A stretch of 64,000 nucleotides of DNA from Ostrinia nubilalis (Eukaryota; Arthropoda; Insecta; Lepidoptera; Crambidae), in NCBI RefSeq assembly GCF_963855985.1, contig NC_087104.1, forward strand, positions 14,074,001 to 14,138,000. The letters run 5' to 3'. This document shows positions 37,606 through 50,938 of this stretch, piece by piece. How positions within the stretch are numbered: the first letter of the stretch is position 1; the number at the start of each line of letters is the position of its first letter. The notes below the pieces were generated by a model that worked only from the letters and a program-made list of their open reading frames with translations, made no database searches and was not told the DNA's origin. The translations under genes were made by a program, and so were the position numbers.

Positions 37606-40600
37606 TGTCCGTAGAAAACTTGTTTTATTACGCCGCTCCCAGACTCGCTTGCTTTCAACCACTATTTTATTTTCTTGTTCTTCTTATAAATGCTTTGGTT
37701 ACAACCGAGTTTTAGAGCGAGCCTTTCGGGACAGAAGCTTATTGATACTGAATACTGAACGTCGGATTTGCCTTTTACTGTCTCGGATCTTCTGCTATTG
37801 TTCAGAATATTACGACAGTCGTAAAGTGCTCTCCCAAAAAATAGTCTCCCTAAAAGCAATAAGCATAAACATAGCTCGGTAAAGTTCGTTTGAAAGAGGT
37901 TCACAATATTCAAAACGGGGGAGTCTTAATGATATTCATGAATGTTAAAGCGAAGCTTGTGAAATGTCGCTTAGACTTGTAACTTACAAAACAATGACAC
38001 TAACTTAAACTCGGGATGTAAAGTCGGTGTTATCTTCATTTGATGGCGCGCATAAACAACAGATACGGTTTATTACCACACCGCAATTTCGTATTAAATT
38101 TCAAACTTTTGAAACTTGAAACTTTAATTAAGCAGCTAGGGATTATAACAAAATATGTCAACCGAAAGGTGAACGGCGAACTAGCGGAATTCACTTAAAT
38201 TTAAAGCTAACGAGATAACTCCAGGCTTATCGCAGCCCCCGAACCTGTCTGAAGTTTACAAACAACTAACTGTTAAAGAAAGCCAAACAAAACGGATCGA
38301 CTTACAGACTAGACTGAAGGCTTAAAAGCAAAAACTCCTGAAGAATAAAAGCATACTCGTGTTGCCTTAGCAGAAATGACGTCCACTGTGCAAGGGAAAA
38401 GGAATAAATTAAAAGTAAGGATTCGGTCCATTGTTGTTTTTCACCTAGCCTTTTTGTGTGTGCTTTGCATAAAGAATACTTAAATATGTTTCGACGAAGA
38501 TAAAAAAACCGATAGCAGCTTCAAGCAGAAAGGTAGATTTTGCAAAACCTGTCTGAGATCGAAAGAGGTATTCCACTATCGGCCAACGGTGGCCGGCCTA
38601 AGGTCTATTTTCATTCGAACAAAAATTTTGGTAGTTTTAGGCATTGTTTGTCTTTCTCGAAGTTTGTGCAAAAAATATTCTAGATAAAAGTTGCTGGTTT
38701 TGTAATCTACGTACGGAAATTTGCCAACTCCGCGAAATGCAATTTTGGGGAATAGTTCACTATATTCGGTATAAAAACACTGTCTGGTAACTGCCACACC
38801 TATTAACATGCTTTGAAAACTGAAGAGCTAATTCTCCTGTTTTAGGATGTTACTGAATCCGTCTAACATCCATCAGCGACACGAATGTTCGAGAGACTAA
38901 CTCCGAAGCGTCTTCCGATCATCAGATGCAAATAAATTGCGCCGAAGGCATTGCATGCGCCGCCCATTTCAGACCAAATCTCCATAGTCAAATTATTCAC
39001 TCCAGCAATCCGACTAAAGCCCGACCCTACAGTCGACGCTCGCTCGTGTAATATTAAATAATAGTCCCAACTAAGGCATTTTCAAATGGAAAATTGTATC
39101 TGTACATTTTGCAAGACCATCCATAAAGAGATTTGCAGTTTTGTTCACAATTTTAAGTTCCTGTTATAAAATTCTGTGTGTTACGTTAATGGACTCGAGT
39201 TCTCGATTCTTCGATTTTAGCATACGACCTCAGCAGTCTAGACTGGTTATTAATGTTGCCCTGGCTATTATTCGAAAATTTTCGTATGTATACGGGAAAC
39301 AAGGGAAGCGATGTCTGGGATGGTAAAATATGAGTTGGGATTACAGTGTCATTCTTCGCCGGAATTTATTGCACTCCTGTTTGTTAGCCGGACAAGCAAA
39401 ATAAGCTAGCCAAAGCACAAAGTGAATTGGTTCTTCGGTATGCCTTTTCACTGGATTATGTCTTTCTAAAATATTCCCCATATTTGCGGCTCCCCTTTGA
39501 CGTTATTCAACGACCAACCTCTATCTGGCTCGCTTTGGGCAACGTTACGTTGAATGGAATAAGATGGAGCGGATTCTCTATTATTCCGAGTTTCGTCTTC
39601 AGGTGTATTTGCTTTGAGGTTGCGATTGTATTATTTCCCAATAAAGAAGATTGGAAAGATATTCTGGATAGTAAAATGAACATGCACGTCATATTATTCC
39701 AAATTATTATGCATCTGCGATATAATATTACTTTCATTCATTCTAAAAAAATACTACCACTTGAAAATTTATATTTTAGAATTTTACCAATATAATTTTT
39801 GTTATGCAATGTAAATAAAGCTTCAATTTGATAAGAAGTTTTATAACACTTTCTCACAATCAAAAAGATATTAATAAATGGAACGTAATATCAAAAAAGT
39901 TGATAACCAAGCAGATGCGTCGTCACAATGGCTGTGCAATATTCGCAGTACATAAAATAGATAAATCATGCGAGTAACACGAGTCGATGTGTAATATGGA
40001 TAAAGTTATCGGTACATGAACGCGAGGCAATGGCTACGTCATTGATACTGCAGTACTAATAAAGAAATGGATAAAAATATTAAAGAGTAGGTACATGGTG
40101 GCCTACTTTAAAAGAATAATGAAACGCTCTAAGTAAGAGACAACACAGACATCAGACATAATTGACAAGATTGTAATTTTCAAGGATCAGAATCTTTCAT
40201 TTTCTACAAACATTTTGCTTGTGAATACATAGCATTCAACTATCTGAATTGTTTTCATCACTAGTGTAAATCAAATTTTTTTCAAACTAAACGAACAATC
40301 GTGAAGTTATTGGTAATTTATAATCGATTTTATAGTCAATTACAATTTATCACTGTATTAATATTCAATTACCGTGAAGAGGAAACAATAACTTGAAAGA
40401 TATTAAGTATAATCACGATTTGATTTGAATGTACATATTTGAAAAATCTACGATCTCTTAAAATACTTAAAAAGATTCGAAAATTCAAACGTCAAGAGTA
40501 GTTAAAAAATAAACACTTAATACGAAGAACGTGTCTCGTTAAGACATGTAAAATGCAATTAAGTCAAAACAAGTTTTAGAGCAACGAAACTACTCTTACA

Positions 40601-43442
40601 AATCAGGAGAACAATCCAGTTGAAATTAAATAAAGTTCAACTGAGTGTCTACAGCTCGCGTTGGTTGTATACAAAGTGACAACGAATCGTATCTCCGTAA
40701 AGTTAGTCTCAAGAATACTGTCACATTTACAACGATATATCAAAACTTTTCTCCGTAAGGTTTCTCTTGCATTCAAACTTTTGAAAAAATGAGCGAATTT
40801 GTCTTTGGAAGATAAAGCTATGAATGCGAAAACTGCTTCAATATTATTATCAAAAATAATTTTAAAACATTCTACAGATAACGACGAAAAATTTCGCAAT
40901 CACGATACAACGAACAAAATAATTAGATCTGTTAAATCTTAAAGCAAAGTAATACAGAACGCAATAGTACAAAGCGTGAATCCAACATGCACTGTGCAAT
41001 CAAATTTTTAAACCGAACTCGGCACTCGCAAAAATTTAATTTACCGCAACGGAACACGGCGTGTTAATAAATAAAATAAGTAAAAACGGTGCGGGCCCGA
41101 TCCGAATTGCAGTCATAACAGGGCAATAAAACCGGGGCTGGGCATGCGACGTGCAGCAGATGTGCAACCTCCAATTTCAGAGAAATAATACAAAACAAAC
41201 ATAAAAACTTCGTACACCATTGCGATACCTGTGAACGTAAACAGGGCTTTTTGACAACGCACTTCAGTTTTGTATTTCAGACCGAATGTTTGATCTATAT
41301 CTATCTTTATCGATACCCAGACACATATTTTATAAATTTTGCTTAATTTAGAGATAGTTTTAAAAGAAAAAATTATTGAAAGTAAAGAATGAAACATATT
41401 GAAAACTATTTAAATAACAAGAAATAAGCCAATGATTTAATAGAAGAATCCGTTCAGATTGTTTTCAAAAGCGTTTATTAATAAACAAATCAAACACAAA
41501 AAGCAATCAAATACGGCAACACGTTCGCCATATCCATTATATCGATTCAAATAAAAGAAATAACTGGTCCGCGTAATCCACATCAATCAGTCGCTCTTGA
41601 TGCGAGATCATAAGCCACGCGATGTTAATCCCGGGCAAAACAAATTTGCCAATGTCGAAATTGACTTTAAGCCTTATTTCAAAGTAATAACAGAAATAAT
41701 GAAGTAGCGTGATGGCAAAGTTATCGCCGAATTATAATTTCGCGAAGTCGTAGGTATCTCTCAATTCCCGCGTATAATGTCAATAATGTTAAGTGCTCTT
41801 TTGAAATATTGCCAGGCGGGGAATCACTTCGGGGAGTTAGGTACGCCTCCAGAGATTTCGTTCGGCTGTGCATTTCATATCCCAAACAAAACCTTGGAGC
41901 TTCTTCCGATCAATTACGCTTCATTAGCAATAACTTGTTTTTTATTTAACAAAAGTGCTCCTAAATGGATTGTAAGTCGTGTCTGCGTTAAAACAATTTT
42001 GTGGCGTATCACTACGGAAGATTAATGATTCTCTCTCAACTCTTTAAGGCTTGGTATTTCTGCTAAAGTAGGTATTTCGCGCTGTCAAAATCTGCGCGCG
42101 CAATTCTTCGCCGAAGATAGCGCGCCAAAGAGCTCCCGCCACAATTTCTAGCTACACAGTATAGAAATACGCAGTTGGTTAGGTTAGGTTGACTTCCTTC
42201 CCTTCAAGCGTCACACTCACAACACTTTCTAATACAAATCATATCTAAGTGATACAAATTAAAACACCTTTCAGACTTTTTGGGAATATATTCTAGAATC
42301 GAATAAATATAAAATATAACTGCAGAAGTAAACACGGTTCAAAGTGGCCGTGGCGTCGCCCGACCTTCTGGAAGTTCTGCGCCGGCTTAAAGAATTTCAA
42401 GATTACGTCACCCGACCTATCGGTAGGCCCTTGGGAGCTTGAGCGATTGGAAAAACATTTTATGATAAGTTACTCTTAGTAGCGATTATTTAGAGCTTGG
42501 ATAATAAATTATAGTCATTACGAAGCAGACTGATGGGAAACTGCACTGTCTTGAATTCGAAAGGGTAATTTGACGGTGATAGGGGAATTCTAGGAATAAA
42601 TACAGAGTCTCCTTGAGATTGAGACATTTCAATTTGAGATTTCACTTGCCATTGAACACAATCTGACATGGAGTTTTCAAATACTTGTAAAAATAAAAAG
42701 TAATTAAATCAAAGGCACTAAGTAGTATTGATATTAACTTCGAAGAAAATGACTGCCAAAATTACTTTCTACCCGTTCCACATGTCTTTCATGAATTATA
42801 TTAAGGAATTGTTAAGCTAAATTTCAAGTGGATTGAACCAAGGAATTACTTTGTCCCAAACAAACTTTGCCCCCTTTTTTCACCCCCTTCATTTTATGAC
42901 CCCATTTCGGAAAATCTTTTCTTATGAGATGCCTACGTCATACAAAGAACACACCTTCCAACTTTCAGGTCTCTACGATATCCGTCAGTCATTTAGGACA
43001 AAGCATTTTTATTAGTTGTCCAATACTCTATCGTTCCAGGTATGTCATTGACAGGAGGGCGCTACTATCTTAATGGGTTATTTATTAGTCCCAACTTTAT
43101 GCCACTTGACATTTCAGAATCGTTTGACTTTAGATACCTAAGCGATTTGATATTCGGAGTCTTTTAATGAAATCAAGTTCTGAAATAACTTGAGGTGTTG
43201 TACCCGATCAAGCTTTTCATTGCAGGACAGTTAAATAGTTTTATTATTAGTTTCTTCTCTAAGTCTTAATTTGTCAGAGTAGGTAAAGGCTCCATGAGAG
43301 CAAAATTTAGCTTTATAATAGTTTTTAATTTTTTTCTTGAAATATTTGACGCCTTGTAATCTCTCGTTAATATAGGTCCACACAAATAAAGAATTTTTGA
43401 CTTTGACTTTAATAATTATGCTCTTACATAATTATAAATAAA
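37606..43442. other. Long non-coding stretch
   Basis: No supported gene. A 17-base match to the RTE-like 3' core, AATGACGTCCACTG plus flanks, near 38378 may be a LINE relic. Open runs such as 39427-39795 have no ATG at their start. Confidence 0.45.
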
Positions 43443-43622
43443 CTAGCTTTCCGCCCGCCGCTTCGCCCGTGTGGAATTTTTCGGTTTTTATATAACCTAT
43501 TACAATCAGATATAATGTGGCTTTCTATTGGTGAAAGATTTTTTAAAATCGGTTCAGTAGATTACCCCTTACAATTTAACAAATATACAAACACACAAAC
43601 TTTACCTCTTTATAATATTAGA
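43443..43622 (-). mobile_element. Helitron-like element, minus orientation
   Basis: On the minus strand it begins TCTAATATTATAAAGAGG and ends GCGGGCGGAAAGCTAG. It is flanked by A and T as in the other copies and is about 180 bp. It is diverged from the plus-strand copies but has the same termini and the ACTGAACCGATTTT-like core. Confidence 0.7.
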
Positions 43623-43734
43623 TATAGATAGGTAATTTGAAACCCTATTTTGTTTTATTCTTTTTTTTATTTTAAATTTTATTTTAACTATTTAGCATTT
43701 ACTTACAGTAAATATTAGTTTGGATTGTGAAATA

Positions 43735-44108
43735 TCCTACTAATATTATAAAGGCGAAAGTTTGGATGTCTGGATGTCATGATGTCTGGATGTTTGTTAC
43801 TCTTTCACGCAAAAACTACTGAACGGATTTTGTTGAAACTTTACAGTATTATTGTTTATAACCCAGATTAACATTGTGACGATATTTGGCAAATAAATTT
43901 CAATAAATAAATAAGACGTGTCTAAAAAGCGTCATTTATCGTCATTGGTTAAAATCTACAGCACTGGACAAACTACGGTATGACGTTCGTAAATATTCAT
44001 TCGGGAGAAGCCGTGAAACGCCATCTATCAACATGGGTAAAACATCATAATAATATCTAACGGGGGCAAAACGAGGTCCACGCGAACGAAGTCGCGGGCG
44101 GCCGCTAG
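43735..44108 (+). mobile_element. Helitron-like element (Lep1-like), longer copy
   Basis: It starts TCCTACTAATATTATAAAGG and ends GGCGGCCGCTAG, between A (43734) and T (44109). A hairpin CGCGA-ACGAAG-TCGCG precedes the end. The first ~150 bp match the copy at 70-263. The middle (about 43900-44070) is extra sequence absent from the short copy. Confidence 0.8.
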
Positions 44109-44665
44109 TTTATAATAGGTAGCTTTCCCTCCGCAACCTTATTGGTATTCCATGTACCTATGTGTCTTTTAACTGATTTCTGTTAAACATTTCATGTAAA
44201 ATTTGTCCAGTTATAACTCTATTTACATCTGCATCTGTAAGCAAGGATACATGTTCTCCAGCCCAGATGCCGAGTAAACAGAATCGTCTTTCAGTGACGT
44301 GCAGCTGCCCCTATATTTGACCCACTGACCTAATTTTTTATTATTTATTTGTGTCAGTGTGCTCTTCTAAAGAGTGTAAGACGATTGTATGTAGGTAGGT
44401 ACTATTAAAATGTAATTTTAACTCATTGGTTTTGTCTCATATTTGAGGAATGTACTATGTATCATGAGTAGAGTCTTAGTTTAAAAGGATGCCAACGATT
44501 TAAATTTCAATAGGTAGACAAAATTCATAATTCTTAAATATCAAAAATTTTAGCTTTCTCCAGTAACACTGATATTATTATACTGTGACTCATCAAAGTC
44601 ATCATTGTCAAAAATATTGACAAATCGCGAACTGTCCGTCCTCCGTAAGCGCCACCGCGCGACTG
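44109..44665. other. Unassigned non-coding stretch
   Basis: No feature is recognised between the Helitron and the hAT-like element. Confidence 0.5.
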
Positions 44666-45048
44666 ATTGAGATTAGGGAATGCAGAATCGGTTCTGGTTT
44701 GAGGAACCGGGTTTTTCGGGTCTGGCGGTCATAAGAACCGGGAGCCCCGGTTTTTTCGGTTCTTTCGGTTCCAAAAAAACAATATTTTGATTATGTTTTT
44801 TTATTGAAATAACACTTATTTGAATAGACTAGGAATAATCAACAAACATGATTTACAATATTTTTCTATTTTTACTAAATTCTACTCCCAAAAATAAAAA
44901 AAAAGTAAAATAATTAGTTTTCAATTGAGGTACCACAATCGAGTCTTTTTCATCCAACTTATCGATATATTTGACTATTTATATATTGACTGTCAGATGC
45001 AAAGCAAATAAAGGAGAAGGAGTGTTGCCAACTCTCACACAAAAATAT

Positions 45049-46186
45049 CATCATCATCATCATCATTTCATTTTAAACCATAGGATAGGACGTCCACTGC
45101 TGAACATAAACCTCCCCCAATGCTTTCCATGTTGATCGATTGGTAGCGGCCTGCGTCCAGCGCTTCCCTGCTACCTTTATGATGTCGTCGGTCCACCTTG
45201 TGGGTGGACGTTCCACGCTGCGTTTTCCGGTACGCGGCCTCCATTCCAGGACCTTCCTGCCCCATCGGCCGTCAGTTCTGCGTCCGCGTCGGGTTATGTC
45301 CTCTGAATCCGCTGACATAGAAATGAGGAGATCCGTAAATGAACTAAAGTCGCTACTTTAGTTCATTTACGGATCTCCTCATTTCTGATTCGATCTCGTA
45401 AAGAAACACCGAGCATAGCCCTCTCCATAGCACGCTGTGCAACTTTGAGCTTCTGTATAAGGCCTATAGTGAGAGGCCACGTTTCCGAGCCATAAATCAT
45501 CACTCCTTTCGTCCTCAGGCACTGAGGTATTTTGGATGAAAAGATGTTGCGTAGTTTCCCGAACGCTGCCTAGCCGAGTTGGATTCGACGATTGACTCCC
45601 TTTTCGAAATTGGACCTACCTAGCTGGATCGTCAACTATCTCGAGGATTGAGCTCCCAACCGAAACTGGGTAGGGCGCAACATGGACATTGGACATAAGC
45701 TTTGTTTTGTCCATATTCATCCTCAGGCCTACCTGTTAGGAAACTCGATTAAGGTCTTTGAGCATTGTGCCAAGATCTTACAACGATTCTGCCATGACCA
45801 CAATCAGTATCGTGGGCAAACCGAAGGTGAGTGATGTACTCGCCATTAATGTTTATGCCGAATCCTTTCCATTCAAGGAGTTTGAAAGCGTCTTCCAATG
45901 CAGTGGTGAACAGTTTAGGAGATATAACATCTCCCTGCCTAACGCCTCACTGCAGTGGAATCGTCCTCGTGCTCTGCTCCTGTACTCGGACCGACATGGT
46001 GGCGTTTTTGTACAAGCACTTCAGCACCTCGATATACCGATAGTCAATACGGCACCGCTGAAGAGACTGTAAGCACTGCCCAAGACCCGAACGAATTGAA
46101 GACCTTCTCATAGTCTACGAACGCCAAGCATAGTGGCAAGTTATACTCGTCAATCTTCTTTATAACCTGTCGCAGCGTAAGCGCAA
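45049..46186 (-). mobile_element. RTE-like LINE fragment (reverse transcriptase C-terminal part), 10-bp TSD
   Basis: ACAAAAATAT at 45039-45048 recurs at 46187-46196 as a perfect duplication. The left edge is (CATCAT)n, the complement of a (GAT)n 3' tail. Read on the minus strand, broken pieces of the polymerase domain and C-terminus appear: LPLCLAFVDYEKAF-like sequence near the 5' edge, an FADDT motif (catalytic DD box) near 45830, and further on PTRWTDDIIKVAGKRWTQAA and a sequence ending VQQWTSY. Several stops and frameshifts show it is dead. It is 5'-truncated at 46186 and contains a 32-bp perfect palindrome. Related elements use reverse transcriptase and an endonuclease to insert by target-primed reverse transcription. 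Confidence 0.9.
45319..45386. repeat. Perfect 32-bp inverted repeat with 4-nt loop
   Basis: Arm 1 is 45319-45350, beginning AGAAATGAGGAGATCC. Arm 2 is 45355-45386, its exact complement. The loop is CGCT. It lies inside the RTE-like coding sequence: arm 2 read on the minus strand belongs to the element, while arm 1 is an inverted extra copy. Confidence 0.95.
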
Positions 46187-46523
46187 ACAAAAATATGCCA
46201 GTGATTTAAAAAAAGTGTAAGAAAAATGCTTAAAATATTTACATTATCTCATAAAAAAAAAACAAAATACAAAACCAATAAGTAGGTAATCTTTATTAGT
46301 AGCTAATCTGATATCTTTGGGTTCTCTATACGTTCGCAATGTTCTTGTTACGACTCATGCCTAATACCTATAACAGATTTTTAGATAAATATGCAAAACC
46401 CGAAAGTACCGAAAGAACCGGGTTTTGAATTTTTAAAACCCGGTTTTTAAGCTGTCGAAAAAACCCGGGTTTTCCCGGTTCTTTCGGTTCCGGGATTACC
46501 CGGGTACAAACCCTAATTGAGAT

Positions 46524-49500
46524 TGTCCAAGCCGTCATGGGCGATTTTTTCCACATTTTTTAACATAGTAACTAAATAAGACGCTATATAAAAATTTCAT
46601 CCGTTAAAAGCCCTCAAGTTATTTCTGAACTTTAGTTTAGTAAAAGATTCAGAATCTCAAATCGCTTATTTTAAAAATAAAACCATATATAGAAAACGAA
46701 TAGAGGTAACTTTGGGAATTTATTCTATCGAGTCAACTTAATCAAATCGTGTTTCCATCCGTTAATAGCCCTAGAAAATATCCTCAACTATGCCCAAAAA
46801 AAATCTTAGCCTTTAATTTTACTGTTTAGTACCTCAAAAATGAAAAATGAAAACCTCATTTTCGCCATTTTCTCTGCTACCCGGCCTTAAGTTGTAATAA
46901 ATCTCTGTTGAAAATATCTGGCTGAATGTAATACAGGTAACTCGAAAGCTTTTATCGATTGTTGAAATAAATTTTCGCTTTGTGATTGTCCAGTCACGAT
47001 TTTTACGAGACATTTTCGTTTGTGTCAAAACCATAAATATTTAAAGTAACGTTAAACTGATGCTTTCGAGATGGATCGTAATCTTAACAGAGTTCGAAAT
47101 AACGTTGGAAATACAGAAACCTTTATAAACATCACGTTTGTCATCAAAAGGGGGATCAGAAATATCAGAATGCCAATCCAATGCGTCTCCAATAATGAGA
47201 AACCCCAATAAATTTGGCGCGCACATAACTCGTCGTTATGTGGTTTTATGTCGTGAGTGATAAAGGACAATTTCGGGTGGCGATCTGTAAAGTTATCGTT
47301 GTTGGTGTGTACGACATTTATCGAGCGACCGACTGTGTCTAACGATAACGCAGGATTAAACATCGACTGTGTAATCTAGGACGGAATTGGAGACTGAGTA
47401 GCCAATTTCAGTTCGCTACTTAATGCTCAGGTAATTTCTACGATTGATGATACAGAACGGCTCGGAAAACATAAATTTGGTAGGTACATAATTTACTGGG
47501 GGCCCAGAAGTGAATAAATGAAAGTATCTTAAAGGTTAATGACCTAGCTCTAAATTGTATTTTGTGAGGGAGGGTCGGAATCCTGTCTCAGCCACGGAGC
47601 AATGAGTTTCCGAAACCTATATTATACATAATTTATCTTTTACCACGGGAAAGGTAAACATGGTGTGGAAACTCACACACGTGAGAAGAAATTTGTAATG
47701 TTTTTGCTGGAGAAGCTTTGCGAAGTTTGGATAGAGGAAACTTTCGCAGATAAAACTACTTTTTTAAACTGTTATTCTTGTGCTGTGTTCCAAAACTACT
47801 TTCTGGGAGATTAAAGAGGTTTATGTGAGAGTGTTCTGAAAAAATGGGATTACGTTATTGGATGAAATCTCGTATTGAACGCGTGGATTAAACTGTCCAT
47901 CGGTGTTACCATTGGCCGGAGCCTGGTGCTCGATGATAAACGTAGATTAAGCTCGGTTCGACGTGGCTGTAATCCGTCGCTGCACTTAATCCGTCGTTTT
48001 TAATACAACAGTATTTCAAATTTGCTCCCCAGATTTTCTACCATTGACTCTTGCCACTCATATTATTTTCGACATCAGTATTTAGATTAATTTTCATTCT
48101 ATCGTTGAACTTTTAACCTAACCTGACCTTAACTATAATAAATTTATAAAATGCGTCTGTCATTGACAAGTTTAGTTACCGAATTTCGTAGACGGCCTTG
48201 TAATAAAATTCAATAAGTCCAACATACTTGCGTTTGTCGCTATGACCACCATACTTTTGGCAGCAAAGTTTATTGCCATGGAAAGGTCATCCATCTCAAG
48301 TTTATCATGAACAATGCCGTCGAAATTACTTCAATGTACGGAATATGCAGGTCACGTTTTTTACATAACATTTCCATTCACTTAATTGAAATTGCCCTGA
48401 GCATTATCCGTCATCAATTCTAGTTCTACATTACTGATTATTTCAAAATTGTAATCGATGTTGATACGTTCTTTATTGCCACTTACTTCTTAATAGACAA
48501 AACAATACCCTCTTTTTCAATTTGTGCCTCTAAATTATCGAAAAAAAGCATTAGGCTTATTGCTACTAATAACATAATTCGAATACACGTTTACCATCAA
48601 ATAAAATATGTAATAGTAATAGAAAGTGATAGACATGCGTTATCAGATAAGGTATTATGGAGCGATGTCCGTAGGTTATCTATGTAATAATGATATCTTT
48701 GTAATAATAATGGCAATAGAGTCCAACTAGGTCAGAGAATTAAGGATTTATTAAGTACTGTAATAAAGTACTTAAGCTTAATAGTAAATAAAAATATTTT
48801 ACTAACATAAATTATAATCACCATGTAAAAATCTAGAAATATCATTTTGGATATATCTTGTACTGGTTTGATAAAAACTGCTTTGGATGCTACACACTTT
48901 GATAAATCAATTAATTTTCTATTAAGTAACGATCCAATCAATTTACAATAGCATTTTCTTGATAATTAAGATAAAATTGATGTCTAATTACATAACTAGA
49001 GCAGAGATATCAAATATTATTATTTTTGTCTTACATTTTTATCGCTGATGCCTAGATATTCTTAATGAAACATTTTAAACCATTAGTCTCTCTAAAGCTA
49101 TAAAAATCATTCATTCAAATCATTGCAATAAACTACGTTTCTTACGATCTAAATGAAAAAACATGTGTGCGCTAATTTTTGCTGCGCAGTTTTAGACAAA
49201 TTACACCACATTATTAGGAGCAATGTATTCGCATAAAAAAGAACAGCTGTTAACACATTGGTGACTATTAACGACGGCGATAGGGGGTTCGTTGAACTTG
49301 CTCGAGTTGAGCAATAGTAAACAATAATACTCGCTGATAAAGCTCCAATTAAGATAACTATCGAAATTTAATTAGTTCACAATCACTACAACAATTCACC
49401 GTAATTTTAAAATTTACGCGAATTTATTATCTGCATTATAAGTTATTTTAGCAGAAACAGAAGCGATTACAACCTTTCGGTTAAAATATTGGCCTAAACT

Positions 49501-50938
49501 GGAACCGTCGGTTGCAAAAAAAGACTAATTTGATCGGCCACTGCCACACGATAGTTCATTGACATTTATTTTTATTCATTATTACAAAAAGTATTCATTT
49601 TGAAAGTGAAATAACGAACGCATCTCTTAAATATTAACTTTAAGTTACTATAATTCAAATCACCGAATCAAAATGGAGACTATGCACATAATAAATCTGT
49701 AGACGTCTCGTTAAATTTTTTAAAGTCACTGAACGACCGCTCAGCTCTAAACAAGTCTCAGGTTATTGACCTTCAACCTTACTGTGACAGACTACTTACG
49801 ATGACGATTAACTTTTTCTCGGGGCTAAATCTTGAAATGCATCGATGAATCTCGATTCGTGAGATCCATATTTCGATTAAATTACTTTTTTTCGAGCCAC
49901 TGACGGCTTTAAACCACAGATTTTCAATTATTTCTACTTATTATGTTTCCATATTGACTAAATTGCAAGTCAAATTTAATCGTTGTAACTAGCTTGGGAT
50001 TGTTATAATGTTCAAGATAATATCAAATTTAATCTCGTGGGTGAAACTTTAGATCTGTCTTGCATTACTAATCGTATTGTAAATGTCGATGCTCTAGGTC
50101 ATTTACCTTTAACCTTAACTAAAACCCTTGCCATTAAAGCAGTTTGTCTGACGCAACGCGAAATTTTATGAATTCACGCGCCAAAAATTGTCCCATATTT
50201 TATTCACGACACTCGGTTAATGAGGGCATTGTACTCTATGTAAAAGATACAATCGAATTCGTTGAAGTAATGAATTCACGAGTAACCGATGTGTCAAAAC
50301 ATGTATCGATTGTCGGGCAGCCAACATCGATTGTATCGTTGGTTATTTGTCGTCTAGTCTAGACTAGACAACGTGGGTACTTTAGTAGGTATTACTTACG
50401 AATAGCAGGGTGAGGTTGTGAAGATGTTTACCTGGAAAAGAAAACATTGCTAGTTCTTGGCAACTGGATAAACTCATTAAATTCTTTAATTAAGTCAATT
50501 TGAAATGCAGTCAATTGAATGAAAGTAACGTTTAGGAAATTCACGAAGTTTTGGAGGAGACCAAAAATTCAAATGATTTTTCTTAAGTACGAGTAAATTA
50601 CTGAACACAGTTCTATTAATTCAAGATATAGTATGGAATAGAATATTGTTTTTAAAGTGGAATTTGAAGTTACGAAAATTTTTTTTTGTTTGCCAACCAT
50701 ACAACATGCGTTATCCGTCAAAGTTGAACGACCGGCCAAATTTTTAAATCTCCACCCAGATTTCAAAGTGAAAAAATGTTAATAGCGTACTCTACTGCAT
50801 AATTCATAGTTTCGAGTCCATATGTATACCCGCGTCTATTATTCCTGTTACATTCATGTATTCCGATATTTCCGATCTAGTTGTTTAAATTATTGTGATA
50901 ATCACCGGCTCTGCTGTATAAGCTGGTTTTATTCAGTT
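46524..50938. other. Long non-coding stretch
   Basis: About 4.4 kb without a gene or repeat call I can support. A perfect 18-bp palindrome, GTCTAGTCTAGACTAGAC, lies near 50351-50368. Confidence 0.5.

Larger units (their letters stand above)
44674..46515. mobile_element. hAT-like non-autonomous element with 8-bp target-site duplication
   Basis: ATTGAGAT is present at 44666-44673 and again at 46516-46523, a perfect 8-bp duplication as hAT elements make. The element starts TAGGGAATGCAG and ends GTACAAACCCTA, so the short inverted termini share TAGGG. Both subterminal regions are full of CGGTTCTTTCGGTTCC, AACCGGG and complements. Without the RTE-like insert it would be about 0.7 kb. No transposase ORF is visible. 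Confidence 0.85.

Noticed and set aside
39427..39795. 122-codon plus-strand frame
   Set aside because: It starts with TTG, the first internal ATG leaves few residues downstream, and its composition looks like ordinary AT-rich DNA.
43441..44110. CRISPR-like or tandem-repeat reading of the GGATGTCTGGATGT stretch near 43765
   Set aside because: It is a short local duplication inside a Helitron-like element of a eukaryotic genome, without regular repeats and spacers.
45758..46072. 104-codon plus-strand frame
   Set aside because: It lies antisense to the RTE-like reverse transcriptase remnant, so it is a shadow of that coding sequence.
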